NCBI GenBank assembly: GCA_041905795.1
Contig: JAYRKL010000002.1
Coordinates: 186,001-250,000 of the forward strand
From: SHVO01 sp041905795
GTDB taxonomy: Bacteria; Pseudomonadota; Alphaproteobacteria; Rhodospirillales; Rhodospirillaceae
DNA: 64,000 nucleotides
Direction of reading: 5' to 3'
The translations under genes were made by a program, and so were the position numbers. Of the stretch, positions 33,484-42,202 are shown in pieces; position 1 is the first letter of the stretch, and the number at the start of each line of letters is the position of its first letter. The notes under the pieces were generated by a model. It ran no database searches. It saw only the letters and a list, made by a program, of their open reading frames with translations, and had not been told where the DNA came from.

Positions 33484-34698
33484 ATGAAATCCGTTATCGG
33501 CGCCGGACTGGCGATGGCGTTGTTCTCCGCCGGCGCGTTGGCCGCGGATCTTGCGCCGGCGCCCCATGCCGGCGAGGGCGGCGTGCCGCAGTTCGAACGG
33601 GACATGTCCTGGCCCCAGTTGCCGCCGGCCTGGAACAAGGGCGCGGCGGTGTCTTGGGCGGCGGCGGACGATCAGGACCACATCTGGCTGATCACCCGGC
33701 CGCGGGAACTCACCAACCTCGATCCCAATACACCTAAGTCGGCGATCCCGCCGGCGGTGCTGGAATTCGACCAGGCCGGCAAATACCTGCGCGGCTGGGG
33801 CGGCGAAAGCGGCCCGGGCTACGCCTGGCCCGGCAACGAGCACGGCCTGACCTTCGACTCCAAGGGCTTCATCTGGATCCTGGGCAACAACGACAACTCC
33901 AACGGCCGCTCCAAACTGCCGAGCGACTCGCAAGTCCTGAAGTTCACCCGCGACGGCAAATTCGTGAAGGCTTTTGGCGTTCCGGGCCAGATCGGCAGCA
34001 ACAAGACCGACGTCCTGCGCGGCGCGGCCAACTCCTACTACTACGCCAAGACCAATGAGCTGCTGGTGGCCGACGGCTACGGCAACAGCCGCATCGTGGT
34101 CTATGACGCCGACACCGGCAAAGTGAAGCGCACCTGGGGCGCCTACGGCAACACGCCGCTGGACGCCGCCGACCGTCCGGCGCCGGAGAAAGCGGCGCGT
34201 TCCAACGGCGCCTTCGAGCCCGTGGCCGACGCCCTGCAGCAGTTCAACACCGTGCACGACGTGAAGATGTCCGACGACGGCCTGGTCTATGTCGCCGACC
34301 GCAACAACAAGCGCATCCAGGTCTTCACCATCGACGGCAAATTCGTCACCGAGAAGTTCCTGGGCCTCGACAGCAAGTTCCCGCTGCAGGCGCGCTCGGT
34401 GGGCTTCTCGCCGGATCAGCGCTTCCTCTATATCGGCGGCACGCCGGTGATCTACATCCTCAACCGCAAGACCCTGGAAACCCTGGGCACCATCTTCACC
34501 GGCATCGGCACGCCGGGGCATCCGCCCGGCCACGGCGTCAGCGTCGACCACCACGGCAATCTCTACCTGGTGCAGGCCGACACCACCGGCCTGGATGGCA
34601 AGAGCACCACCACCTTCGGCGCCTACCGCTGGAAGTTCACCGGCACCTCGCCCGCCGCGCCGTGCTGCGTCGGCGAGGCCGTGCGCGCCAAGAATTGA
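33484..34698 (+). CDS. Exported NHL-repeat six-bladed beta-propeller protein
   Basis: A 404-residue protein with a signal peptide (AGLAMALFSAGALAADL). The mature chain shows repeated NHL/SMP-like blades, such as EHGLTFDSKGFIWILGNND, ELLVADGYGNSRIVVYD and LVYVADRNNKRIQVFTIDGK. This resembles the lyase domain of peptidylglycine alpha-amidating enzymes (peptidyl-alpha-hydroxyglycine lyase-like), though the catalytic residues cannot be assigned by eye. Periplasmic binding or lyase function. A perfect inverted repeat lies at its ribosome-binding site, suggesting specific regulation. Confidence 0.78.
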   Translation: MKSVIGAGLAMALFSAGALAADLAPAPHAGEGGVPQFERDMSWPQLPPAWNKGAAVSWAAADDQDHIWLITRPRELTNLDPNTPKSAIPPAVLEFDQAGKYLRGWGGESGPGYAWPGNEHGLTFDSKGFIWILGNNDNSNGRSKLPSDSQVLKFTRDGKFVKAFGVPGQIGSNKTDVLRGAANSYYYAKTNELLVADGYGNSRIVVYDADTGKVKRTWGAYGNTPLDAADRPAPEKAARSNGAFEPVADALQQFNTVHDVKMSDDGLVYVADRNNKRIQVFTIDGKFVTEKFLGLDSKFPLQARSVGFSPDQRFLYIGGTPVIYILNRKTLETLGTIFTGIGTPGHPPGHGVSVDHHGNLYLVQADTTGLDGKSTTTFGAYRWKFTGTSPAAPCCVGEAVRAKN

Positions 34699-34806
34699 CA
34701 TGCGCCGGTCTCTCGCGCGCCTCGCTGCGGCCAAGGGGCTCAACACCGCGTTTCTGGCGGTGCGGACCTCGGCTACCTGATCGCGCTGCCGCACCCTGCG
34801 CCTTAG

Positions 34807-35445
34807 TCAAAGTCCCAACGCCACCCTCAGGTCCGCCGGATCGCCCAGCCTGTGGGCGGTGTAGTCGCCGTACTGGATCGCGTGCCAGCCGGCGGCGCGC
34901 GCGGCGGCCACGTTGGCGGGAATGTCGTCCACCAGCAGCAGGCGCGAAGGGTCGGCGCAGCCCAGGTCGTCCTCGATCATGGCGAAGAACTCCGGGTCCG
35001 GCTTGGCCACGCCCATGGGGCCGGCGGCGTACATCCGGTCGACGTGGTGCTTGAGCAGGTTCTCCCATAGGAAGCCGGCGCGGTGGCGTTCGTTGTTGGT
35101 GCCGATGACGCAGCGCAGGCCTCTCTCGCGCAGGTCGCGGACAACGCCCAGCGCGCCGTCGCAAGGAGCAAGGTCCTTGGTGAACCAATAGTCCATGAAC
35201 TTGTCGGCGGTGGTCGTGCAGCCCAGCGCGGCCAGCACCGCCGCGAGCCGTTCCTTGAGATCGGCCTTGCCCGTCAGCACGTCGGCGAACGAGCCGCCGA
35301 ACATGGCGCCGGCGAAGGTGCCGACGTCGAGGCCGTGATCGCGCGCGAGGTCCCGCGACCACAGGAATCCCGCGCTGTCGTAGTTCCGGTTGAGGACACC
35401 GTCGAAATCGAACACGACGGCGTCGAGGTGGTGCAGGTTTGACAC
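34807..35445 (-). CDS. HAD-family hydrolase
   Basis: A 212-residue protein starting with GTG at 35445, chosen because AAAGG lies six bases upstream; the ORF continues upstream without another good start. HAD motif I is VVFDFDGVLN (two Asp), motif II IGTNNERHR, motif III/IV MGVAKPDPEFF and LLVDDIPANVAAARAAGW. It is a phosphatase of the beta-phosphoglucomutase/phosphoglycolate-phosphatase type with an alpha-helical cap. The substrate is probably a small phosphorylated metabolite. It sits alone, convergent with the propeller gene. Confidence 0.85.
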   Translation of the reverse strand: MSNLHHLDAVVFDFDGVLNRNYDSAGFLWSRDLARDHGLDVGTFAGAMFGGSFADVLTGKADLKERLAAVLAALGCTTTADKFMDYWFTKDLAPCDGALGVVRDLRERGLRCVIGTNNERHRAGFLWENLLKHHVDRMYAAGPMGVAKPDPEFFAMIEDDLGCADPSRLLLVDDIPANVAAARAAGWHAIQYGDYTAHRLGDPADLRVALGL

Positions 35446-35575
35446 GGCAACCTTTCTTGTGCGCGAGGCGAAGTTTAGCCGCGGTCCAGCCCCAATGTTG
35501 CCTTTTTTAAAGGCGACAACAACATGACGTGGCCTTTTCAAAACAGGCCCTCATTTTTTATGTGCGGGGGTGTTC

Positions 35576-36484
35576 ATGTCGCGATCATTCAAACATCTGC
35601 CGTTCGCGGTGTTCGGCGTGCTTGCCCTGGCCGGATGCGCGTCCGACTATTCGCCCAATACCTACGCCAGCAATGCGGTGCAATACGCCAATAGGGTGGA
35701 GCCGGGCACCGTCGTCGGTTTCCGCCAAGTGGCGATCAGCGCCAACGGCAATATCGGCGCGGTCACCGGCGGCGCCGCCGGCGGCGTGCTCGGGTCGGAA
35801 TACGGCGGCACGCCGCTGGCCGCGGTCGGCGGCACGGCGGTGGGTGCCCTGGTGGGCACCGCGCTCGATCATGCCGCGGGCGACACCACCGGCTGGGAGT
35901 ACATCGTGCGCAAGCACAACGGCGACATGCTGTCGGTGACCCAGCGCGAGAAGAAGCCCCTCGACCTCGGCCAGAAAGTCCTGGTGATCATCGGCCCCCA
36001 GGCGCGCGTGGTGCCGGACTACTCGGTACCGCCGGAGCCGGTGGTGAAGGCCGAGGCCAAGCCTGAGCCCAAGCCCGAACCCAAGACAGACCCCAAGCCG
36101 CAGAACGTGAAGGTCGAAGTGGTGCTGTCGCTGCCGCCCGGCGTGACGGCTCAGGGCTCCAACGGTCAGGCGATCGCCCCGGCCGCCGATGCGCCCGTAC
36201 AGCAGGCCAAGGATGAAGCCATGGCCGTGCCCGCGGTGCCGGCGGGCGTTATCCAGGCCGCCACCGTCTCCAGCGACGACGGCCAGACCGTCGTCGTGCA
36301 TTTGCCGGTGATCGGCGCGGTGACGCCCACGGGCGCCGGGCTGGTGCCGGTCTCCACCGTGCCTGCGGCCGCCGAAGCCGGCACCGTCACCTCGGATGCC
36401 AACGAGGGCAAGCAGCCGGCGCCGGCCGCCAACGAAATCCCGCGCGATCCGCCGGCAACCACGCCAGCTTCAACCACGCCCTAG
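35576..36484 (+). CDS. Outer-membrane lipoprotein with glycine-zipper domain (SlyB/17-kDa antigen type)
   Basis: A 302-residue protein from the ATG at 35576. A lipobox (LALAGC) near residue 20 predicts a lipoprotein. A glycine-zipper membrane segment follows, GAVTGGAAGGVLGSEYGG and on to AVGALVGTALDHAAGD (about residues 60-105), as in SlyB/PcpY. The second half is a Lys/Pro/Glu repeat (KPEPKPEPKTDPKPQ) and then an Ala/Pro/Val-rich tail, probably disordered and spanning the periplasm or peptidoglycan. Envelope integrity role by family. The long C-terminal extension is unusual for this family. Confidence 0.8.
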   Translation: MSRSFKHLPFAVFGVLALAGCASDYSPNTYASNAVQYANRVEPGTVVGFRQVAISANGNIGAVTGGAAGGVLGSEYGGTPLAAVGGTAVGALVGTALDHAAGDTTGWEYIVRKHNGDMLSVTQREKKPLDLGQKVLVIIGPQARVVPDYSVPPEPVVKAEAKPEPKPEPKTDPKPQNVKVEVVLSLPPGVTAQGSNGQAIAPAADAPVQQAKDEAMAVPAVPAGVIQAATVSSDDGQTVVVHLPVIGAVTPTGAGLVPVSTVPAAAEAGTVTSDANEGKQPAPAANEIPRDPPATTPASTTP

Positions 36485-36517
36485 GCAGGGTGTCCCGCGA
36501 TCCTGTAGACATCGTCC

Positions 36518-38092
36518 ATGCAAAATGGAGCGATTCCGCAGGATAAGTTGCGCGCCGCGGCGGAACTGCTAGCCGCGGGACGGTACGCCGACGCGGTGCC
36601 GCTGTGGCAAGACCTGGCGGCCCGCGCACCGGCGGAGCCCATGCCGCGGATCATGCTGGCGACGGCGCTGAAGGGCGCCGGAGAATGGCGGCAGGCGATC
36701 GCGGAATATGAGGCTGCGCAGAAACTGGCGCCGCTGCCGGCGGTGGCTGAGTCGGACCTGCTGCTGGCGCGGCTTACCATCGCCGATTGGAGGGAGTGCG
36801 CCGCCGGCGTGGAGCGGCTGAAGCGGCATGTGGAAGCGGGCGCGGCCATCAACCCCTCCATCCTGCTCTACGCCGCGGAGATCGGCCCGGATCTTCTGTT
36901 GCGGAGCGCCCGCGCCATGGCGCGGCAAATAGCGGCGGGTGTCACACCCCTGCCGGCGCCACAGCCTCCCTCATCCGAACATATACGCGTGGGCTACATC
37001 TCCGGGGACTTCAAGCCCAATCACCCCGTCGGGCGTCACATGAGGGATGTCGCGCGGCGTCACGACCGGTCGCGGTTCGAGGTGTTCGGCTATTCCCTGG
37101 CTCCGGATGGCCCGAAGCTGGCGGCATTTGCCGAGGCCGTCGATCACATGCGTGTTCTGCGGGACGACGATGACGCGACCGCCGCGGCGCGGATCCGCGC
37201 CGACCGGATCGAGATCCTGATCGACCTGGGGGGATACCAGTCCGGGGCGCGGCCCGCCGTGCTTGCGCATCGTCCGGCGCCGGTGCAGGTAAACTTCTTC
37301 GGCTCCGGCGTGTCCATGGGGGCGGACTTCATCGACTATATCGTGGCCGACGACTGCCTGATCCCGCAGGCCGCCGCCGCCCATTATGCCGAAGCGGTGG
37401 TCCGGCTTCCCGGTACATATTTCCCCGGTTCCTGGGCGCGGCCGGAACCCAAACCCCTGACACGCGCACGCATGGGACTGCCCGACAAGGGGATGGTGTT
37501 CTGCGCTTTCGCCGCCCAGGCCAAGATCACGCCCGCCATGTTCGCGCGATGGCTCGATCTGCTGAAGCAGGTGCCGAAAAGCGTGCTGTGGCTGAAGGAT
37601 CATCATCCCGCCGCCACGGCGGCGCTCCGCGCCCATGCCGCCGCCGCCGGCCTTGCGCCCGAACGCCTGGCGTTCGCCGGCAACATCCCCGAGGACGCCT
37701 ATTTCAGCGCCCTGGCGCTCGCCGATCTGTTTCTCGATACATTCCCCTATGGCGCGGGTTCGACCGCGGCCGACGTGCTGTGGGCCGGGGTGCCCGTGCT
37801 CACCTGTCTCGGCGACACCTATGTCTCGCGCATGGCGGCGGCGGTCGTCACTGGGACCGGGCTCACGTCGCTGATCGCGGCCGATCCCGAGGCCGCCATC
37901 GCGCGTGCGGTGGAACTGGCCTATGACCGCGCCGCCTTGGCCGATTACCGCGCGCGGCTGCGGACGCATCGCGCGGAGATGGCGCTGTTCGACAGCGCAC
38001 GCTACGTGCGGCATCTCGATACCGCTTACGCGGAGATGTCGCGCAAGTTGCGTGCGGGCGATCACCCTGCGGCGTTCACGGTGCCAGGCTAG
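36518..38092 (+). CDS. TPR/SPINDLY-type O-GlcNAc transferase-like protein (third of three)
   Basis: A 524-residue protein with a short TPR-like N-terminus (residues 10-85) and a GT41 domain. RVGYISGDFKPNHPVGRHM holds a conserved His; VQVNFFGSGVSMGADFIDY and DLFLDTFPYGAGSTAADVLW match the donor-binding regions. The usual NAHTT is replaced by GAGST, so its donor or activity may differ from the other two copies. Starts 33 nt after the lipoprotein gene and its stop overlaps that of the convergent chromate transporter by 4 bp (38089-38092). Confidence 0.85.
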   Translation: MQNGAIPQDKLRAAAELLAAGRYADAVPLWQDLAARAPAEPMPRIMLATALKGAGEWRQAIAEYEAAQKLAPLPAVAESDLLLARLTIADWRECAAGVERLKRHVEAGAAINPSILLYAAEIGPDLLLRSARAMARQIAAGVTPLPAPQPPSSEHIRVGYISGDFKPNHPVGRHMRDVARRHDRSRFEVFGYSLAPDGPKLAAFAEAVDHMRVLRDDDDATAAARIRADRIEILIDLGGYQSGARPAVLAHRPAPVQVNFFGSGVSMGADFIDYIVADDCLIPQAAAAHYAEAVVRLPGTYFPGSWARPEPKPLTRARMGLPDKGMVFCAFAAQAKITPAMFARWLDLLKQVPKSVLWLKDHHPAATAALRAHAAAAGLAPERLAFAGNIPEDAYFSALALADLFLDTFPYGAGSTAADVLWAGVPVLTCLGDTYVSRMAAAVVTGTGLTSLIAADPEAAIARAVELAYDRAALADYRARLRTHRAEMALFDSARYVRHLDTAYAEMSRKLRAGDHPAAFTVPG

Positions 38093-39303
38093 GCAAGCAC
38101 CGCCGCGCAGGCGGCGGCGACGGTGCCCAGCACCACGGCCCACGACGGCACGCGCCAGATCATCAGCACGCCGAACGCCGCGACGGCGATCGCGGCGTCG
38201 GTCCAGCGCGTGATCGCGGTTACGCCCACCGGGGCATAGAGCGCCGCCGCCAGGACGCCGACGACCGCGGCGTTGACGCCCTTCAGCGCCCCCTGAGCGC
38301 GCGCGTTCGCCTGCAGCCGGGACCAGAACGGCATTACACCGAATAAAATCAGCGCACCCGGCAGGAAAATCATCGCCAGCGCAATCGCCGCGCCAGGCCA
38401 GCCGGCCGCAGGCTGTTGCGCCAGCATGCCGATGAAAGCGGCGACGCTGAACAGCGGTCCCGGCAAGGCCTGCGCCGCGCCGTAACCGGCGAGGAAGGTC
38501 TCGTCGCTGAGCCAGCCGCTGGCGACAATGGACTCGCGCAGCAACGGCAGCACCACATGCCCGCCGCCGAATACCAGGGCGCCGGCGCGGTACATGGCCT
38601 CGGCGAGCGCCGCCAACGGCGACATCCCCCGGATCGCCGGCAGCAGCAGGAAAAGCGCCAGGAAGGCGGCGATCAGAGCCGCTCCGGCGCGCGCCGGAAC
38701 CACGCGCGGCGCCGCCGGAACAACGGCGGCCTGGGCGGGAAGCAGCACCGCGCCGGCCGCCGCACCCGCCGCGATGACGATGAGTTGCACCATGCCGCCG
38801 GGGGCGGCGATCATCGCACCCGCCGCCAGCGCGGCGATCGCCGCGCGCCGTGCGTCGGGGCACAGGGCGCGGGCCATCAGGCAGACCGCCTGCGCCACCA
38901 CCGGCACCGCCACCAGCTTCAGGCCGTGCACGACAGCCACGGCCAGCGGCCCATTGAAGGCTGCCGCATGCGAGAGCAAGGCGCGCGCGAACAGGATCAT
39001 CAGCAGCGCCGACGGCGCGGTGAAGGCCACCCAGGCTGCGAGCGCGCCGGCGGGACCGGCGCGCATATATCCCAGCAGCATGGCGGCCTGGCTGCTGGCG
39101 GGGCCGGGCAGGATCTGGCACAGGCCGACGACGCCGGCATAGGCCTGTTCGTCCAGCCAGGCGCGGCGACGCACGAATTCCTCGCGGAAGTACCCGAGAT
39201 GCGCGGCCGGCCCTCCGAAACTGGTCACCCCCAGCCGGAGGAACGCAACGGCAACTTCGCCCGCGTTATTTTTCGCGCTGTTTTTCGCTGGGGCGCCTTG
39301 CAT
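38089..39303 (-). CDS. chrA: Chromate transporter, ChrA family
   Basis: A 404-residue membrane protein with two homologous CHR halves, the usual length for bidomain ChrA. The N-terminal half has FLRLGVTSFGGPAAHLGYF and GLCQILPGPASSQAAMLLG; the second half repeats this as LVFGGGHVVLPLL and GYGAAQALPGPLFSVAAFIG. ChrA exports chromate from the cytoplasm; some homologues transport other anions. Overlaps the stop of the convergent SPINDLY gene by 4 bp. No chromate-sensing ChrB is seen next to it. Confidence 0.9.
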   Translation of the reverse strand: MQGAPAKNSAKNNAGEVAVAFLRLGVTSFGGPAAHLGYFREEFVRRRAWLDEQAYAGVVGLCQILPGPASSQAAMLLGYMRAGPAGALAAWVAFTAPSALLMILFARALLSHAAAFNGPLAVAVVHGLKLVAVPVVAQAVCLMARALCPDARRAAIAALAAGAMIAAPGGMVQLIVIAAGAAAGAVLLPAQAAVVPAAPRVVPARAGAALIAAFLALFLLLPAIRGMSPLAALAEAMYRAGALVFGGGHVVLPLLRESIVASGWLSDETFLAGYGAAQALPGPLFSVAAFIGMLAQQPAAGWPGAAIALAMIFLPGALILFGVMPFWSRLQANARAQGALKGVNAAVVGVLAAALYAPVGVTAITRWTDAAIAVAAFGVLMIWRVPSWAVVLGTVAAACAAVLA

Positions 39304-39456
39304 GTCGGTCGATTTGTCACAGGTTCTTGAGGATCGTTACGAAAGGATTTTAACCTATCTCCGGGGGCGACGGCGGGGAAGGTAATGCTATGCTTTCCCG
39401 CTTTTGGCCCAACCCGCGCGTCTTGAGCCCGCGCGTCTCGAGAAGGGGACACACAT

Positions 39457-40383
39457 ATGAATCAGATCACGCCGATGAAGGTTCACACCGCCGGCCGCCG
39501 CAAGGCTTCCGAGTTTCCGCAGGAACTGCTCAACATATTCGATGGCTATGTCCATGGCCGCATGTCGCGGCGCGACTTCATCGACGTGTGCGGGAAATAC
39601 AGCGTTGCCGGCGTCACCGGCGCGGCGCTGTTCGAACTGCTGAAGCCGAATTACGCCTGGGCGATCCAGGTGCCCGCCGACGACAAGCGCATCAAGGGCG
39701 AGCGCGTCGAGATTCCGTCGCCGCAGGGCACCGGCAGCATCAAGGGCTATCTGGTGAAGCCCGCCAACGCCGCCGGCAAGCTGCCGGTCGTGCTGGTGGT
39801 GCATGAGAACCGCGGCCTCAATCCCTATGTCGAAGACGTGGCGCGCCGCCTGGCGACCGCCAATTTCGTGGCGCTGGCGCCGGACGGGCTGACCTCGGTC
39901 GGCGGCTATCCCGGCGACGACGAAAAGGGCGCCGCGGCGTTCGGCCAGGTGGACCGGGCCAAGATGACCGAGGACTTCGTGGCGGCGGCCCAGTGGCTGA
40001 AGGCGCGTCCCGAAAGCAACGGCAAACTGGGCGCGGTCGGCTTCTGCTTCGGCGGCGGCGTGGTCAACACGCTGGCGGTGCGTCTCGGCGACGGCCTGGC
40101 GGCCGGGGTGCCGTTCTACGGCGCCCAGCCCAAGCCCGAGGATGTCGCCAAGATCAAGGCGCCGATCAACGCCCAGTACGGTGCGCTCGACGAACGCATC
40201 AACGCCGGCTGGCCGGCCTATGACGAAGCCTTGAAGAAGGCCGGCGTGGCGCATGAAGGCCATATCTATGCCAACGCCAACCACGGCTTCCACAACGACA
40301 CCACGCCGCGCTACGACGAAAAGGCCGCCAAGGAGGCCTGGGACCGCACGTTGGGCTGGTTCAACAAATATCTGCGCGCCTAG
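39457..40383 (+). CDS. Dienelactone hydrolase-family alpha/beta hydrolase with Tat-like N-terminus
   Basis: A 308-residue protein. MSRRDFIDVCGKYSVAG (about residues 35-51) resembles a twin-arginine signal, but it is preceded by an unusually long N-region. The hydrolase domain starts near residue 85, with the catalytic triad C197 (GFCFGGG), D245 (LDERIN) and H276 (NHGFHND), as in dienelactone hydrolases that open lactone rings in aromatic degradation. Here the substrate is unknown. The stop codon TAG is the first three bases of a dispersed palindromic repeat, and a terminator follows. Confidence 0.85.
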   Translation: MNQITPMKVHTAGRRKASEFPQELLNIFDGYVHGRMSRRDFIDVCGKYSVAGVTGAALFELLKPNYAWAIQVPADDKRIKGERVEIPSPQGTGSIKGYLVKPANAAGKLPVVLVVHENRGLNPYVEDVARRLATANFVALAPDGLTSVGGYPGDDEKGAAAFGQVDRAKMTEDFVAAAQWLKARPESNGKLGAVGFCFGGGVVNTLAVRLGDGLAAGVPFYGAQPKPEDVAKIKAPINAQYGALDERINAGWPAYDEALKKAGVAHEGHIYANANHGFHNDTTPRYDEKAAKEAWDRTLGWFNKYLRA

Positions 40384-40430
40384 AGCATGTTAGGCCGAAG
40401 TGGAATCCGGTTCGGCCGCTTAACATGCGA
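40381..40430. repeat. Palindromic repeat TAGAGCATG..., copy 1
   Basis: GCATGTTAGGCCGAA, then GTGGAATCCGG, then TTCGGCCGCTTAACATGC: an imperfect palindrome starting at the stop codon of the dienelactone hydrolase gene. It is nearly identical to the copy at 52250-52300. Confidence 0.85.
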
Positions 40431-40468
40431 CTAACCAGAGTCTCTTAACGCGACAGGGTCTCCGGAGA

Positions 40469-40499
40469 GGGCCGCGGCGTTCTCGTCGCGGCCCTTTTT
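40469..40499 (+). terminator. Intrinsic terminator
   Basis: GGGCCGCG (40469-40476) pairs with CGCGGCCC (40487-40494), loop of ten bases, then TTTTT. It ends the dienelactone hydrolase transcript after the palindromic repeat. Confidence 0.88.
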
Positions 40500-40530
40500 G
40501 TTTGTGAATCCAACGGGCTAGGAATATGTG

Positions 40531-40558
40531 ATATTAATGACCCATCATTCATTAATAT
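40531..40558. promoter_or_regulatory. Candidate TetR operator 1
   Basis: ATATTAATGA (40531-40540) and TCATTAATAT (40549-40558) are exact reverse complements with an 8-nt spacer, in the AT-rich space upstream of the TetR gene. It shares the AATGA half-site with the second palindrome. Confidence 0.6.
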
Positions 40559-40606
40559 CGAGATTTCCTCATTCTTTGCCTTGAGAGGACGACATGACGC
40601 GCCAAT

Positions 40607-40630
40607 ACTAATGACCAATAAGTCATTAGT
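40607..40630. promoter_or_regulatory. Candidate TetR operator 2
   Basis: ACTAATGAC (40607-40615) and GTCATTAGT (40622-40630) are exact reverse complements with a 6-nt spacer. It ends directly before the ribosome-binding GGTGA of the TetR gene, an ideal place for autorepression. Confidence 0.65.
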
Positions 40631-40640
40631 GGTGACGGCG

Positions 40641-41267
40641 ATGGTGCGCAAACGCAGGCCTGAAGCGCGGCCCGAGGAGATCCTCGACGCGGCGCTGGGT
40701 GTGTTCACGGAACTCGGCTTCGCCGGCGCCCGGGTCGAGGACATCGCGGCGCGCGCCGGGCTCTCCAAGGGCGCGGTCTATGTCTATTTCGATTCCAAAC
40801 ACGCGATCCTCACGGCCCTGGTGCGCCGCCTCGCCGACCGGGTGATCGGCGCGGCGGAAGCGCTGGTGGAGGCGGGCGCGGAGGTCTCGGCCGAGCAGAC
40901 CCTGCGCTCGTTGCTGGGCTTCATCGTCGTGCAGATCTCCGATCCCAAGGTCTCCGCCGCGCCGCGTCTGGTGATCGCGGAATCCCAGCGCTTCCCGGAG
41001 ATCGGCGCCCTGTACCGCGACCTGGTGCTGGCGCGGGTGCGCCGCCTGATCGGGCGGCTGCTGGAACGGGGCGTCGCGCAAGGGACTTTCCGCGCGGTCT
41101 CGCCCGACGTTCTCTTGCGCATGTGCGGCGGCCCCATCGTCGCGCATATGTTTCTCACCACCGTGTTCGCCGATCCCGCGGTCCCGGGGCCGCCGCCCGA
41201 CGTGATCGCCAAGGGGATCGCCGACATGGTGCTGAATGGCGTGAAGGCAGGGAAGGAAACGGTATGA
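40641..41267 (+). CDS. TetR/AcrR-family transcriptional regulator
   Basis: A 208-residue protein from the ATG at 40641, preceded by GGTGA; ATG at 40611 is in frame but lies inside a palindrome with no ribosome-binding site. The helix-turn-helix is at residues about 10-55 (ILDAALGVFTELGFAGARVE, then GLSKGAVYVYFDSKHAIL). The C-terminal ligand domain is typical of AcrR/CecR-like regulators. The stop overlaps the adaptor start by 4 bp, so it probably represses its own efflux operon through the two AATGA palindromes upstream. Confidence 0.92.
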   Translation: MVRKRRPEARPEEILDAALGVFTELGFAGARVEDIAARAGLSKGAVYVYFDSKHAILTALVRRLADRVIGAAEALVEAGAEVSAEQTLRSLLGFIVVQISDPKVSAAPRLVIAESQRFPEIGALYRDLVLARVRRLIGRLLERGVAQGTFRAVSPDVLLRMCGGPIVAHMFLTTVFADPAVPGPPPDVIAKGIADMVLNGVKAGKETV

Positions 41268-42202
41268 ACAAGGTGATGCCGCTCATCGGGATGTGCCTCG
41301 CGCTCGCGGCGTGCGGCGACAAGACCGAAACCCTGCACGGTTATGCCGAAGGCAAGTTCGTGATGCTGGCGCCGGAGACGACCGGCCGCGTCAAAGCCTT
41401 GGCCGCGCTGGAGGGCGCCCATGTCGAGACGGGCGCGCTCTTGTTCCAGCTGGAGGACACGGCCGAGCAGGCGGCGCTCGACGCCGCACGCGCCGCCGCC
41501 GAGGCCGCCGGCGCGCGGTTCGACGATGCCGCCGCCGGCGGACGCAAGCAGGAGATCGCCGCGGCGCGCGATCAGCTGACGCAAGGCCAGGCGGTGCAGG
41601 AGCGCGCCCGCAAGGATCGCGTCCGCGCCCAGGAGCTGTTCCAGTCCGGCACCATTCCGAAAGCGCAATTGGACGCCGCCATCGCCGCCGCCGAGACCGC
41701 CAACGCCCAGGTCGCCGAGTTGCGCCAGCGTCTGACCCTGGTGGAACTGCCGGCCCGCGACGACCAGCTCCGCACCCTGACCGCCGCCGCCCGCGAGGCC
41801 GCGGCCCAGGCGAAAGGCGCCGCCGATGCCTTGCGCCGCCGGGCGGTGACGGCGCCGGCGCCCGGTAAAGTAGAGCGGGTGGTGCGTCATGCCGGCGATC
41901 TCGCGTCACCCGCCATGCCGGTGATGCGCTTCCTGCCCGACGGCCAGATGATCGCCGTGCTTTACATTCCCGCGCCGCGGCTCGCCCAAACGCCGGTCGG
42001 GACCAGACTGGCGATCAGGTGCGACGGCTGTCCCGACGAGGCCAAGGCCGAGATCACGGTCATCGCCACCGAGCCCGAATTCACGCCGCCGGTCATCTAT
42101 TCCGACAACGAACGCGCGCGCCTGGTGTTCCGCGCCGAGGCCAAACTCACGGGCTTCGCGCCGCCGCCGGGGACACCGCTCAGCGCCGGGATATCCAAGT
42201 GA
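41264..42202 (+). CDS. HlyD-family periplasmic adaptor lipoprotein of ABC exporter
   Basis: A 312-residue protein from the ATG at 41264 (ATGA overlap with tetR). The lipobox LALAAC gives a lipidated Cys at about residue 17. Lipoyl-like half-motifs (GRVKALAALEGAHVETGALLF) flank a long coiled-coil hairpin (residues about 60-190), followed by PGKVERVVRHAGDLASPAMP. This matches YbhG-type membrane-fusion proteins. It would link the inner-membrane ABC exporter to an outer-membrane channel, which is not encoded here. Confidence 0.88.
   Translation: MNKVMPLIGMCLALAACGDKTETLHGYAEGKFVMLAPETTGRVKALAALEGAHVETGALLFQLEDTAEQAALDAARAAAEAAGARFDDAAAGGRKQEIAAARDQLTQGQAVQERARKDRVRAQELFQSGTIPKAQLDAAIAAAETANAQVAELRQRLTLVELPARDDQLRTLTAAAREAAAQAKGAADALRRRAVTAPAPGKVERVVRHAGDLASPAMPVMRFLPDGQMIAVLYIPAPRLAQTPVGTRLAIRCDGCPDEAKAEITVIATEPEFTPPVIYSDNERARLVFRAEAKLTGFAPPPGTPLSAGISK

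Noticed and set aside
40594..40611. Five-codon mini reading frame after GAGAGGA upstream of the TetR gene
   Set aside because: It could be a leader peptide, but the following ATG at 40611 lies within a palindrome and a better start with GGTGA exists at 40641.
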